A stretch of DNA of 64,000 bases from the NCBI RefSeq assembly GCF_013369335.1, contig NZ_SZQJ01000009.1, positions 186,001 to 250,000 of the forward strand. Reading direction: 5' to 3'. This stretch comes from Vibrio sp. JPW-9-11-11 (GTDB lineage Bacteria > Pseudomonadota > Gammaproteobacteria > Enterobacterales > Vibrionaceae). Both the position numbers and the translations under genes were made by a program. This document shows, one piece after another, positions 8,437 to 16,439 of the stretch. Numbering within the stretch: position 1 is the first letter of the stretch; each line of letters begins with the position of its first letter. The notes under the pieces are model-generated. The model was not told the origin of the DNA. It was given only the letters and a program-made list of their open reading frames with translations, and ran no database searches.

Positions 8437-9165
8437 TCACTCACCGCATACCGGGCAGTTTGCAATTTTGACTAAGTTCATTTCGCGCCAAGACATAGAC
8501 AGAGCATCCAAAATCAGCACTTTACCACGCTTGGGCGTTCCATAGCTGGCGAGTACCTTTATTGCTTCCATTGCTTGTACGGCACCAATGATCCCAACGA
8601 CTGGCGACATCACACCCGCTTCAACGCAACTGAGTGCACCGCTACCAAATAACGTGCTGAGGCATTGATAACAAGGTTCGCTGCTTTCTTGGTAAGTAAA
8701 GACGCTCACTTGGCCTTCCATACGAATTGCGGCGCCTGACACAAGCGGCGTTTTATGACGATAACAGAGTCGATTAAGTTGGTTGCGTGTTTCAACGTTG
8801 TCGCTGGCATCAATAATCAAATGATGCTGGGTGATGAGTTCGCTGAGTTGGTCGTCATCGAGGCGACAATCAACTGTTTCAATCTTAATAAAAGGGTTGA
8901 GTTCGCGCAGTGATTTGGCTGCAGAGGTCACTTTTTTGGTTCCAATATCTGCGTCATGGTGTAGAACCTGACGCTGTAAGTTGGAGAGTTCAACCACGTC
9001 ATCATCAACGAGGGTTAATTGACCGACGCCAGCGGTCGCGAGATATTGGCTAGCGGCGCAGCCTAATCCACCTGCACCTAAAATGAGCACTGCACTTTGT
9101 TTGAGTGCTTCTTGACCATCAAAATCGAAATTCTTTAGTACGATCTGACGGTTATAACGCAGCAT
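8437..9165 (-). CDS. moeB: Molybdopterin-synthase adenylyltransferase MoeB
   Basis: An E1-like enzyme that adenylates the C-terminal Gly-Gly of MoaD so it can be thiocarboxylated for molybdopterin synthesis. Seen: the nucleotide-binding motif GAGGLGCAASQYL, the segment SNLQRQVLH, and the zinc-binding pairs CYQC and CPVC near the C-terminus. The coding frame continues upstream of this ATG with residues LNILTDQE before MLRYNRQI, which match the E. coli N-terminus. The only start available there is CTG at 9189 with GAGGT upstream, giving 250 residues (E. coli has 249). The true start may therefore be non-ATG. The gene follows moeA closely. Confidence 0.93.
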   Translation of the reverse strand: MLRYNRQIVLKNFDFDGQEALKQSAVLILGAGGLGCAASQYLATAGVGQLTLVDDDVVELSNLQRQVLHHDADIGTKKVTSAAKSLRELNPFIKIETVDCRLDDDQLSELITQHHLIIDASDNVETRNQLNRLCYRHKTPLVSGAAIRMEGQVSVFTYQESSEPCYQCLSTLFGSGALSCVEAGVMSPVVGIIGAVQAMEAIKVLASYGTPKRGKVLILDALSMSWREMNLVKIANCPVCGE

Positions 9166-9198
9166 CTCTTGGTCAGTTAAAATATTCAGATGACACCT

Positions 9199-10434
9199 CT
9201 AATACAGCGTTGAGTTGAAAAGCTGAATGTTGACCGTTTCGCCAGCTTCGACGCGGCCACGCTCACGCTCTAACACGACAAAACAGTTAGCCAGACTCAT
9301 AGAACGAAAAGCGCCAGAGCTCTGATTGCCGGTCGTTTCGACAACAAATTGTCCGTTTTTGATAGAATATACGCCGCGCTGGTAATCGGTTCGACCTGGG
9401 GCTTTTTTGAACGCGCTTCGGGTAAGTGCTGGAATAGACTCGGGGGCTTTCCATTGTGTGTGACCTCCAAGCTTGGCCAATAATGGCTGAACCAAGACGT
9501 ACATGGTGAGCACAGCGGAAACAGGGTTGCCAGGCAGTCCACAGAACCAGGCCGTCGACAGCTTACCGAAGGCAAAAGGTTTGCCCGGTTTAATCGCCAG
9601 TTTCCAAAAACCAATTTCTCCTAGCTGTTCGAGAATGTCTTTAGTGTAATCCGCTTCGCCAACGCTGACTCCTCCCGACGTCACGACGACATCGGCGAGA
9701 GTTTGCGCCTGCTCAAAGGTCGCTTTGAGAGTCTCGGGACAATCTGGAACAATGCCTAAGTCGATAGCTTCACAGCCAAAATTTTCGATTAACGGTTTAA
9801 TCCCGTAGCGGTTGCTGTCGTAGATTTGACCTTCAGCTAATGGTTCGCCCAGAGCCTTTAGTTCATCACCGGTCGAAAAAAACGCCACGCGCGGTTTGCG
9901 TACTACCGTGACGTGACTGATACCTAAGGTGGCGATCATTGGAATGTCGCGAGCTGTGAGGCGGGCACCTTTATCTAACACTACATCGCCTTGGTTAATA
10001 TCGTCTCCAGTTGGTCGGATGTTGGAGTTAGGTTTGACGTCGATTTGATTAAACTGGATACCGTTTTGGGTTTCTTGGGTATTCTCTTGCATGATCACCG
10101 CATCACAGCCCTGAGGGATCTTGGCTCCGGTCATGATTCGAATGCAAGTGCCGCTTGGCCATTCTCCTTCAAATGGTTGGCCAGCAAATGACTTGCCCGC
10201 TACTGGCATAACATCATTGTTCTTTAAATCGGCGATACGAATGGCGTAGCCGTCCATCGCTGAGTTATCAAATGGCGGCACAAAAATAGGAGACAGGATC
10301 GCTTCGGCGAGTACGTAGCCGATCGCGTCGGCCAAAGGAAGTTGTAACGTCGTTTGGATAGGTTTAATCGGCGACAGCATTTTTTCCATCGCTTCTTCAA
10401 TTGGCATCAAGCCTGGTGCATCGCAGCAGCCCAT
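9199..10434 (-). CDS. moeA: Molybdopterin molybdenumtransferase MoeA
   Basis: This enzyme inserts molybdate into adenylated molybdopterin, the last common step of molybdenum cofactor synthesis. Its 411 residues equal the E. coli length. Seen: the N-terminal segment around [12 protein letters not shown], the MPT-binding loop [12 protein letters not shown], and the conserved [10 protein letters not shown] in the C-terminal half. It is the first gene of the minus-strand operon moeA-moeB-membrane protein-rhodanese and diverges from folE. TAGGAT lies upstream of the start. The molybdate importer modABC is also in this window, about 45 kb away. Confidence 0.96.
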   Translation of the reverse strand: MGCCDAPGLMPIEEAMEKMLSPIKPIQTTLQLPLADAIGYVLAEAILSPIFVPPFDNSAMDGYAIRIADLKNNDVMPVAGKSFAGQPFEGEWPSGTCIRIMTGAKIPQGCDAVIMQENTQETQNGIQFNQIDVKPNSNIRPTGDDINQGDVVLDKGARLTARDIPMIATLGISHVTVVRKPRVAFFSTGDELKALGEPLAEGQIYDSNRYGIKPLIENFGCEAIDLGIVPDCPETLKATFEQAQTLADVVVTSGGVSVGEADYTKDILEQLGEIGFWKLAIKPGKPFAFGKLSTAWFCGLPGNPVSAVLTMYVLVQPLLAKLGGHTQWKAPESIPALTRSAFKKAPGRTDYQRGVYSIKNGQFVVETTGNQSSGAFRSMSLANCFVVLERERGRVEAGETVNIQLFNSTLY

Positions 10435-10590
10435 ATCAGAATCCTACTTTATTCTCTCGTTATTATCGCTGGGCCACTTTACCACAATATCGCTTAGGCA
10501 ATAATGACCCCTGTAAAATATGGGTGTAATTATTCAAAAATCCGAGTATCCTTGTCTGCCATCCTAAAGGGGTAAATAAGAGGAAGTGGA

Positions 10591-11244
10591 ATGTCAGGTC
10601 TTAGCGAATCCGCAAAGTTGGTCAAAGATGCGCTAGAACGACGAGGATTAGAGACGCCTATGGCGCCTAACCCGTTTAGTCGAGAAGAGAAAAAAGAAAA
10701 AATTCAGCATCATATGCGTGAAATTCTCTCTCTGTTAGAGCTTGACCTCACCGACGATAGCCTAGAAGAAACGCCACATCGCATTGCTAAAATGTACGTC
10801 GACGAGATTTTTTCTGGTTTAGACTATGCCAACTTCCCCAAGATCACCGTCATCGAAAACAAGATGAATGTGAGTGAAATGGTCCGTGTTAAAGATATTA
10901 CGGTAACCAGTACCTGTGAGCATCATTTGGTGACCATTGATGGTCGCGCGGCGGTCGCTTACATTCCACGCGGTAAAATTATCGGCTTGTCGAAAATCAA
11001 CCGTATTGTGCGCTTTTTCGCTCAGCGCCCTCAGGTTCAAGAACGCATGACGCAGCAGATCTTAGTAGCGCTGCAGGCATTGCTAGAGTCTGATGATGTC
11101 GCCGTTACCATTGATGCGACGCATTACTGCGTGAAGTCTCGTGGTGTCATGGATGCGACCAGTGAAACCACCACAACCGCTTTAGGTGGTATTTTTAAAT
11201 CTAACCCTGCAACCCGCCACGAGTTCCTGCACGGAATTCGTTAG
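10591..11244 (+). CDS. folE: GTP cyclohydrolase I (FolE)
   Basis: This enzyme converts GTP to 7,8-dihydroneopterin triphosphate, the first step of folate (and often queuosine) synthesis. At 217 residues it is near the E. coli length of 222. The zinc ligands are Cys109, His112 (STCEHHLV) and Cys180 ([10 protein letters not shown]), one residue off the E. coli positions 110, 113 and 181. The zinc ligands mark the canonical type IA form. GAGGAAG precedes the ATG. It is divergent from moeA with about 155 bp between them and is followed by a strong terminator. Confidence 0.97.
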   Translation: MSGLSESAKLVKDALERRGLETPMAPNPFSREEKKEKIQHHMREILSLLELDLTDDSLEETPHRIAKMYVDEIFSGLDYANFPKITVIENKMNVSEMVRVKDITVTSTCEHHLVTIDGRAAVAYIPRGKIIGLSKINRIVRFFAQRPQVQERMTQQILVALQALLESDDVAVTIDATHYCVKSRGVMDATSETTTTALGGIFKSNPATRHEFLHGIR

Positions 11245-11271
11245 GCAGAGCTGCAACGATTGACCGAATTC

Positions 11272-11299
11272 AAAACCGCTTCATTTGGAAGCGGTTTTT
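11272..11299 (+). terminator. Terminator of folE
   Basis: AAAACCGCTTC and GAAGCGGTTTT (11 bp) with a 5-base loop, ending in a T-tract. Confidence 0.9.
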
Positions 11300-11349
11300 A
11301 CTTTTTACGCCAGTTCAATTGAACTGGTTGATCCTTAAAGGATAATACA

Positions 11350-12726
11350 GTGACAACTTCGTTTAAAACACTCGCTTTGCGCCCTGAGTTACTCGAGACT
11401 CTTGACAGTCTTGGCTATACCGAAATGACACCGATTCAACAGCAAGCATTACCGCTGGTACTTGCAGGCACGGACGTTATCGGCCAAGGCAAAACAGGGT
11501 CGGGGAAAACCGCCACTTTTTCTCTAGGTTTGCTAAGTAACTTGAACGTTAAACGATTTCGCGTGCAGACCTTAGTGTTATGTCCTACCCGTGAGCTTGC
11601 TGATCAAGTCGCAAAGGAAATTCGCACCTTAGCACGGGGTATCCATAATATTAAGGTATTAACCTTGTGTGGTGGCATGCCAATGGGGCCGCAAATTGGC
11701 TCATTGGAGCACGGCGCGCACATCTTAGTGGGTACGCCGGGTCGTATTCTTGACCATCTGTCTAAGGGAAGAATTAACCTAGATGAGCTGAATACGTTCG
11801 TTCTTGATGAAGCTGATCGTATGCTCGACATGGGCTTTGAGGAAGCGATCGATACGATTATCGACGCCGTTCCAGAAAAGCGTCAGACGCTGTTATTCAG
11901 TGCGACTTTCCCGAGCAACATTAAATCACTGGCTAAGAAAGTGATGAATAAGCCGGAAATGGTTAAGGTAGAATCGACGCATGAAACCTGCACCATTGAG
12001 CAGCGTTTTTACCAGTTAAATAGCACTGAAGAGCGAGACGATGCACTAGAAGCTTTGCTTTTGACTCATAAGCCAGAGTCTTCGGTTGTGTTTTGTAACA
12101 CCAAAAAAGAAGTGCAAAATGTTACCGACGAACTCAAGCTGCGTGGGTTTAGCGTGGTTGAGCTGCATGGCGATATGGAGCAGCGCGAGCGCGAACAAGC
12201 ACTGACAATGTTTGCTAACAAAAGTATCTCTATTCTGGTCGCGACGGATGTGGCTGCACGTGGCCTCGATGTCGATAACCTAGATGCGGTGTTTAACTTT
12301 GAGCTGTCTCGCGATCCAGAAGTGCATGTACACCGGATCGGTCGTACGGGCCGCGCTGGTTCAAAAGGTATCGCGTTCAGTTTTTACAGCGAAAAGGAAC
12401 AGTATCGAGTGGCTCGCATCGACGAGTATATGGATATTGCGATTTCTCCTGTTGCGCTACCTGAAAAACCGATTGAACGCCCGTTCTACCCAAAGATGCA
12501 GACAATCCAGATTTTGGGTGGTAAAAAGCAGAAGGTGCGTGCAGGTGACATTTTAGGCGCGCTGACAAAGCAAGCGGGTTTAGATGGTAAAAAAATTGGT
12601 AAAATCAATATATTAGCAATGGTTTCTTATGTTGCTGTTGAACATGATATAGTTAAGCCCGCCCTGAAACAGTTACAAACGGGCAAAATGAAAGGGCGCA
12701 ATTTTAAAGCTAGGGTCATGCGCTAA
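11350..12726 (+). CDS. dbpA: ATP-dependent RNA helicase DbpA
   Basis: A DEAD-box helicase of 458 residues that remodels 23S rRNA during large-subunit assembly. Seen: the Q motif region GYTEMTPIQ at 22-30, Walker A (GKTGSGKT, 47-54), DEAD at 153-156, SAT at 184-186 and HRIGRTGRAG. A C-terminal RRM-like domain follows from about residue 385 (IGKINILAMVSYVAV, with a basic end). That last domain, which in DbpA recognises hairpin 92 of 23S rRNA, separates it from RhlE and SrmB. The start is GTG with AAAGGA upstream. The terminator is shared with the convergent msrAB. Confidence 0.93.
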   Translation: MTTSFKTLALRPELLETLDSLGYTEMTPIQQQALPLVLAGTDVIGQGKTGSGKTATFSLGLLSNLNVKRFRVQTLVLCPTRELADQVAKEIRTLARGIHNIKVLTLCGGMPMGPQIGSLEHGAHILVGTPGRILDHLSKGRINLDELNTFVLDEADRMLDMGFEEAIDTIIDAVPEKRQTLLFSATFPSNIKSLAKKVMNKPEMVKVESTHETCTIEQRFYQLNSTEERDDALEALLLTHKPESSVVFCNTKKEVQNVTDELKLRGFSVVELHGDMEQREREQALTMFANKSISILVATDVAARGLDVDNLDAVFNFELSRDPEVHVHRIGRTGRAGSKGIAFSFYSEKEQYRVARIDEYMDIAISPVALPEKPIERPFYPKMQTIQILGGKKQKVRAGDILGALTKQAGLDGKKIGKINILAMVSYVAVEHDIVKPALKQLQTGKMKGRNFKARVMR

Positions 12727-12744
12727 ATTGCCGCCGTAGTTCAT

Positions 12745-12770
12745 AAAGCCAACTCGCTTGAGTTGGCTTT
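12745..12770. terminator. Bidirectional terminator between dbpA and msrAB
   Basis: AAAGCCAACTC and GAGTTGGCTTT (11 bp) with a GCTT loop; A-rich on one side and T-rich on the other, so it can serve both convergent genes. Confidence 0.85.
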
Positions 12771-12777
12771 ATTGTTT

Positions 12778-13911
12778 TTACTGCTCGAACAAGTAGAGAT
12801 ATTCGCCATATCCCTCTTTAAGCATATCGGCTGCGGGAATAAAGCGCATAGCAGCAGAGTTCATGCAGTAGCGCAATCCGGTAGGGGCGGGGCCATCTTT
12901 GAACACATGGCCTAAGTGAGAGTCAGCAAATCGACTCCTGACTTCAGTTCGAGGGTAAATGAGATGATAGTCTGTTTTGGTGACAATGTACGCCTCATTT
13001 AACGGCTTGGTAAAACTCGGCCAACCTGTCCCTGATTTGTATTTGTCTGTCGAAGAAAACAGCGGCTCACCCGATACGATATCGACGTAAATACCGGGCT
13101 GTTTGTTATCCCAATAAGCGTTGTCAAACGCACGTTCAGTCCCTTCTTCTTGAGTCACATAAAACTGAAGGTCGGTCAGCTGGGCGCGAATCTCGTCATC
13201 AGAGGGTTTGCTGTAGGGTTTAACACTCTGGGCTTTGTTGTGTTCGTCAATCATGGCGCGCAGTGTGACGGGATTTTCATTTCGGTCGTCGCCAAATATT
13301 TCATCGAGGTACTGATCACGACCAGAGGCATAACGGTAGTAGTTGTAACGTATTTTGTTGCGAAGGTAGTAATCTTGATGATAATCCTCAGCGGGCCAAA
13401 ACTTGTCAAACTCGATCAGCTCGGTTTTTAACGGTTTACGGTAAATACCGAGTTGTTCAATTTCATTGATGAAGCGCTCAGCAATCTCTTTTTGCTGTGA
13501 GTTGTGATAGAAAATCGCTGGTCGATATTGTGGCCCTCGGTCGACAAATGAACCTTTGTCATCGGTCGGGTCGATATGGCGGAAGAATTGATCCAGCACT
13601 TGCTCATAAGTGACGGTACTGGGGTCAAATGTCACTTTAACCACTTCGATATGTCCTGATTTACCCGAGGAAACCTGTTTGTAGGTTGGGTTTTCTAGCG
13701 CGCCCCCCGAGTAGCCAGACACAACGTCAAGTACGCCGGGCAACTTTTCTAGATCCGACTCAGTACACCAAAAGCAGCCACCGGCGAGCGTCGCTACTTC
13801 GCTGCTTTGGTTGCTTGCTTCACCCATGTGGTTGTCAGCAGCACCGAAAAAAGAGACCAGTGCGGCCAGTGCAACTGCAGTGGACAGGGCTAACTTTACC
13901 TTCACTTTCAT
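12778..13911 (-). CDS. msrAB: Secreted bifunctional peptide-methionine sulfoxide reductase MsrAB
   Basis: A fusion of MsrA (acting on S sulfoxide) and MsrB (acting on R sulfoxide), 377 residues. The N-terminus is a signal peptide of about 24 residues, so the enzyme should act in the periplasm, repairing oxidised methionines. The MsrA nucleophile is Cys46 (GGCFWC). The MsrB domain starts near residue 240, with conserved [14 protein letters not shown] and nucleophile Cys349 ([11 protein letters not shown]). The CxxC pairs that bind zinc in many MsrB proteins are absent. The fusion resembles Neisseria PilB without its thioredoxin domain. Upstream is divergently free DNA of about 150 bp containing the tyrP terminator. 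Confidence 0.94.
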   Translation of the reverse strand: MKVKVKLALSTAVALAALVSFFGAADNHMGEASNQSSEVATLAGGCFWCTESDLEKLPGVLDVVSGYSGGALENPTYKQVSSGKSGHIEVVKVTFDPSTVTYEQVLDQFFRHIDPTDDKGSFVDRGPQYRPAIFYHNSQQKEIAERFINEIEQLGIYRKPLKTELIEFDKFWPAEDYHQDYYLRNKIRYNYYRYASGRDQYLDEIFGDDRNENPVTLRAMIDEHNKAQSVKPYSKPSDDEIRAQLTDLQFYVTQEEGTERAFDNAYWDNKQPGIYVDIVSGEPLFSSTDKYKSGTGWPSFTKPLNEAYIVTKTDYHLIYPRTEVRSRFADSHLGHVFKDGPAPTGLRYCMNSAAMRFIPAADMLKEGYGEYLYLFEQ

Positions 13912-14017
13912 TTCAACCTCATCGATTGTTTTTTTGTTATCGATAATTAAGAACGGGCGACGACCAAAAAAATTGCGTGCTAATGACAGTTTTTAACGAA
14001 AAACAAAGGTAAAAGAT

Positions 14018-14043
14018 CAAAAAAGGCGCTCGAAGAGCGCCTT
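14018..14043 (-). terminator. Terminator of tyrP
   Basis: On the minus strand the arms AAGGCGCTC and GAGCGCCTT (9 bp) close a 3-base loop and are followed by six T. It begins 16 bases past the tyrP stop. Confidence 0.9.
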
Positions 14044-14059
14044 AAAGTTTGAGGTAAAA

Positions 14060-15271
14060 TCAACCCAAAGAGGGAAGCAGGCCTGCGGTAATGCAGATTT
14101 GTGTTGTGACGATAATGATGCCTACTCCTGTGCTGACAAGCAACGCAATGTTACCCCCTGCCACTTGATAGGTGGCTTGTTTCGTTCCGCTTCTTGCTTT
14201 TTTTACCATCATAATCGGCAAAAATATCGCTAGTACAACTAGCGCAATGGCGGCATAGCCGAGCGCTGTGATAAATCCTTGTGGGTAGAATAGGGCAAAA
14301 CCCATAGGCGGTAAAAATGTCACTAACCCCACGCTCATACGAGAGCTGTTGATGCCGCGTTGCTTGAGGCTGTCACCCAGGAACTCAAACAGGCCCAGGC
14401 TTACGCCAAGAAATGAGGTCAACAAGGCTAAATCTGCAAAGACTCCAATGGTTTGACTCAGGTTTGATTGATGAACCGTGGTTGCCAAGGTCGATATTAA
14501 TGCATTCAGCCCTTGGTTTTCTAACAGGGTCGCTTGATTGACAACACCGAGTGTAACCAATTGCCAAAATACGTAAATGAGTAACGGAATTGCAGAGCCG
14601 ATGACAATCGCTTTGCGCAGCGATGGGGTATGGCCATCTAGGTAGTTCACAATCGCAGGAATGCTGCCATGAAAACCAAACGATGTGAAAATAACCGGGA
14701 TGGCAGCAATAATAAGACCTTGTTCGACAGGCATGCTCAGAAGATAGGATTCCGTGACGTTCGGAGCGAGAAACGTCAGCACGATCGCCATAGCAACCAC
14801 TTTCAAACCGAACAAGACTCGGTTGACCTTATCCACGGTCGAAGTGCCAATCGTTACAACCGATGCGACAACCAGGGTAAACAGTAGTGTCGCGTTAGTT
14901 GCAGAGATATTCACTCCTATTAGAGTGTCAATACGTTCGGCAAACTGAGCGCCACCACCGGCAATATAAGCGGCGCATAGCGCATAAAACAAAAACAACA
15001 TCGCGAAACTGGCTAACCATTTCCCTTTTCTGCCAAGAAATTGGCTCGCTAACGTATGCAATGTAGCACTTTTGTGGGCGTGTTGGTGAACTTCTATCAT
15101 GAGCAACGCGGTGTAGGCCATCAATGCCCACAATGCGAACATGATCATAAGCGAAGTGGTGAAACCGATTCCGGCGGATGCTAAGGGAAGAGCTAACATA
15201 CCAGCACCAATAGTGGTACCCGCGATGATCAAAGTGCTACCCAATACCTTTGAATTTCTAATTGTACTCAT
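14060..15271 (-). CDS. tyrP: Tyrosine-specific permease TyrP (HAAAP family)
   Basis: An inner-membrane proton symporter for aromatic amino acids, 403 residues, the same length as E. coli TyrP. Eleven or so hydrophobic helices are visible. Close matches to E. coli TyrP include GTTIGAGMLALPLA, IPVIFTSFGFHGS and the C-terminal end ITAGLLPSLG. Mtr and TnaB are related but less similar in these segments. Tandem TyrR-like boxes lie upstream at 15388-15427, which supports tyrosine-linked control. The assigned start MSTIRNSKVLG matches the family N-terminus, although the ribosome site is weak. A clear minus-strand terminator follows. Confidence 0.92.
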   Translation of the reverse strand: MSTIRNSKVLGSTLIIAGTTIGAGMLALPLASAGIGFTTSLMIMFALWALMAYTALLMIEVHQHAHKSATLHTLASQFLGRKGKWLASFAMLFLFYALCAAYIAGGGAQFAERIDTLIGVNISATNATLLFTLVVASVVTIGTSTVDKVNRVLFGLKVVAMAIVLTFLAPNVTESYLLSMPVEQGLIIAAIPVIFTSFGFHGSIPAIVNYLDGHTPSLRKAIVIGSAIPLLIYVFWQLVTLGVVNQATLLENQGLNALISTLATTVHQSNLSQTIGVFADLALLTSFLGVSLGLFEFLGDSLKQRGINSSRMSVGLVTFLPPMGFALFYPQGFITALGYAAIALVVLAIFLPIMMVKKARSGTKQATYQVAGGNIALLVSTGVGIIIVTTQICITAGLLPSLG

Positions 15272-15387
15272 TTTTTTACGACTATATGTTGTGTTTCGAG
15301 TTAATGGCTAGTTAATGCGCGATAATTGAATGAATTAGCTAGCACGGGCGACATTGTGGAGAACTATATGGGGATTTTCAAGCGAAA

Positions 15388-15405
15388 TGTACAATATAAT
15401 TACCA
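15388..15405. promoter_or_regulatory. Weak TyrR-like box
   Basis: TGTACA, six bases, then TTACCA. This matches the TyrR consensus TGTAAA-N6-TTTACA with three mismatches. It starts 22 bases from the strong box next to it. Confidence 0.4.
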
Positions 15406-15409
15406 TTGG

Positions 15410-15427
15410 TGTAAATTTATCATTACA
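15410..15427. promoter_or_regulatory. Strong TyrR-like box upstream of tyrP
   Basis: TGTAAA, six bases, then ATTACA; one mismatch to the TyrR consensus TGTAAA-N6-TTTACA. It lies about 140 bp upstream of the tyrP start. A strong box paired with a weak one about two helical turns away is the E. coli tyrP arrangement. Confidence 0.6.
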
Positions 15428-15602
15428 TCCTGTTTGTGGTGGATGGGGAAACGTTTGCTTGAGAGTTGAATCAAATCACGATCAGATTTTTCTTTAAGCT
15501 TTCAAAAAACTGTCATATAAGAGGTTTAAAAAGGAAGCGTAGGCCCGCATAGTAGGTAATGGACTTACATAGTCTATATTGTGTGTTATTAAGGAGGTCC
15601 CG

Positions 15603-15722
15603 ATGAGTGACCAAACAAGAAACGAAGAATGTCTTGAGCTTCTTGACGCAATGGAAATTGGTTTCGAATTGTCTGAGTATGAACAGTCAATTGAAGAGCT
15701 CGCACAAGAAATTTTTAAATAG
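15603..15722 (+). CDS. Small acidic protein of 39 residues, function unknown
   Basis: A short frame, MSDQTRNEECLELLDAMEIG followed by FELSEYEQSIEELAQEIFK, preceded by a perfect Shine-Dalgarno AAGGAGGT (15591-15598) four bases from the ATG. It is strongly acidic (11 Glu or Asp pairs it with few basic residues) and is probably one or two helices. A terminator hairpin follows at 15765. Ribosome site, amino-acid composition and its own terminator make it a credible gene. I do not recognise a family. It could be a stable small regulator or a leader peptide for acpH, but the hairpin before acpH argues for a separate unit. Confidence 0.7.
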   Translation: MSDQTRNEECLELLDAMEIGFELSEYEQSIEELAQEIFK

Positions 15723-15764
15723 TTAGCGTTAAATTCAAAATAGGCGATTTGAGTCGTCCAAGTT

Positions 15765-15789
15765 AAGCCAGTGTATTAGCGCTGGCTTT
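15765..15789 (+). terminator. Terminator after the 39-residue ORF
   Basis: AAGCCAGTG and CGCTGGCTT pair over 9 positions (one wobble) with a 6-base loop; a T-rich stretch follows about eight bases later. Confidence 0.65.
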
Positions 15790-15828
15790 GTGCTTTTATT
15801 AAGGTTTCAATATGACTGTTGACTCTCT

Positions 15829-16407
15829 ATGAATTATCTCGCCCATCTGCATATTGCCGATCATTGTCAGTCGAATCTTCTGGGGAACTTACTGGGAGAC
15901 TTTGTTAAAGGTGCACCAGAGCGACACTATCCGCTAACAGTTGCTCAAGGTGTGCGATTGCACCGTTTTGTTGACTCTTATACCGATCACCACGATGAGG
16001 TGACAGCGATAAAAGCGTTGTTTCCAAATGGCACTAGGCGTTACGCACCGATCGCACTCGATATGTTCTGGGATCACTGTCTTGCCGCCCAGTTCAATCA
16101 CTATCACGACCAATCATTGTCGTCTTTTTGCCGCGCCGCTCACCAAAGGGTTATGCAGGATATGGGAATCGCATTGCCCCCGCGTTTTGTTCACACTCAT
16201 GCAGCCATGGAACAAGGACGTTGGTTGGAGTCCTATCAGCGTTTAGACAATATTGGTTTTGCGCTCGAGCGAATGTCACATCGGTCACCGAGAATGGCAC
16301 CTCTTGTTGACTGTTTTGCATACCTTGATCGGCATTACTCGTTGTTAAATGAGGTATTTACGCGCTTCTATCCCCAGGTACTAAACGCTAGCAAAAGTTT
16401 CTGTTAG
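15829..16407 (+). CDS. acpH: Acyl carrier protein phosphodiesterase AcpH
   Basis: A hydrolase of 192 residues that removes the 4'-phosphopantetheine arm from holo-ACP. It matches E. coli AcpH (193 residues) throughout: MNYLAHLHIADH at the start, LLGDFVKGAPE, and the metal-binding pattern LHRFVDSYTDHH and LDMFWDHCL. These His and Asp residues fit the HD-like phosphodiesterase fold. It is 32 bases upstream of the helicase gene, so cotranscription is possible. No strong ribosome site is visible before the ATG, but the conserved N-terminus fixes the start. Confidence 0.92.
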   Translation: MNYLAHLHIADHCQSNLLGNLLGDFVKGAPERHYPLTVAQGVRLHRFVDSYTDHHDEVTAIKALFPNGTRRYAPIALDMFWDHCLAAQFNHYHDQSLSSFCRAAHQRVMQDMGIALPPRFVHTHAAMEQGRWLESYQRLDNIGFALERMSHRSPRMAPLVDCFAYLDRHYSLLNEVFTRFYPQVLNASKSFC

Positions 16408-16439
16408 AATCGTCGCCCTCGTCACTATAGGTACTCCTT

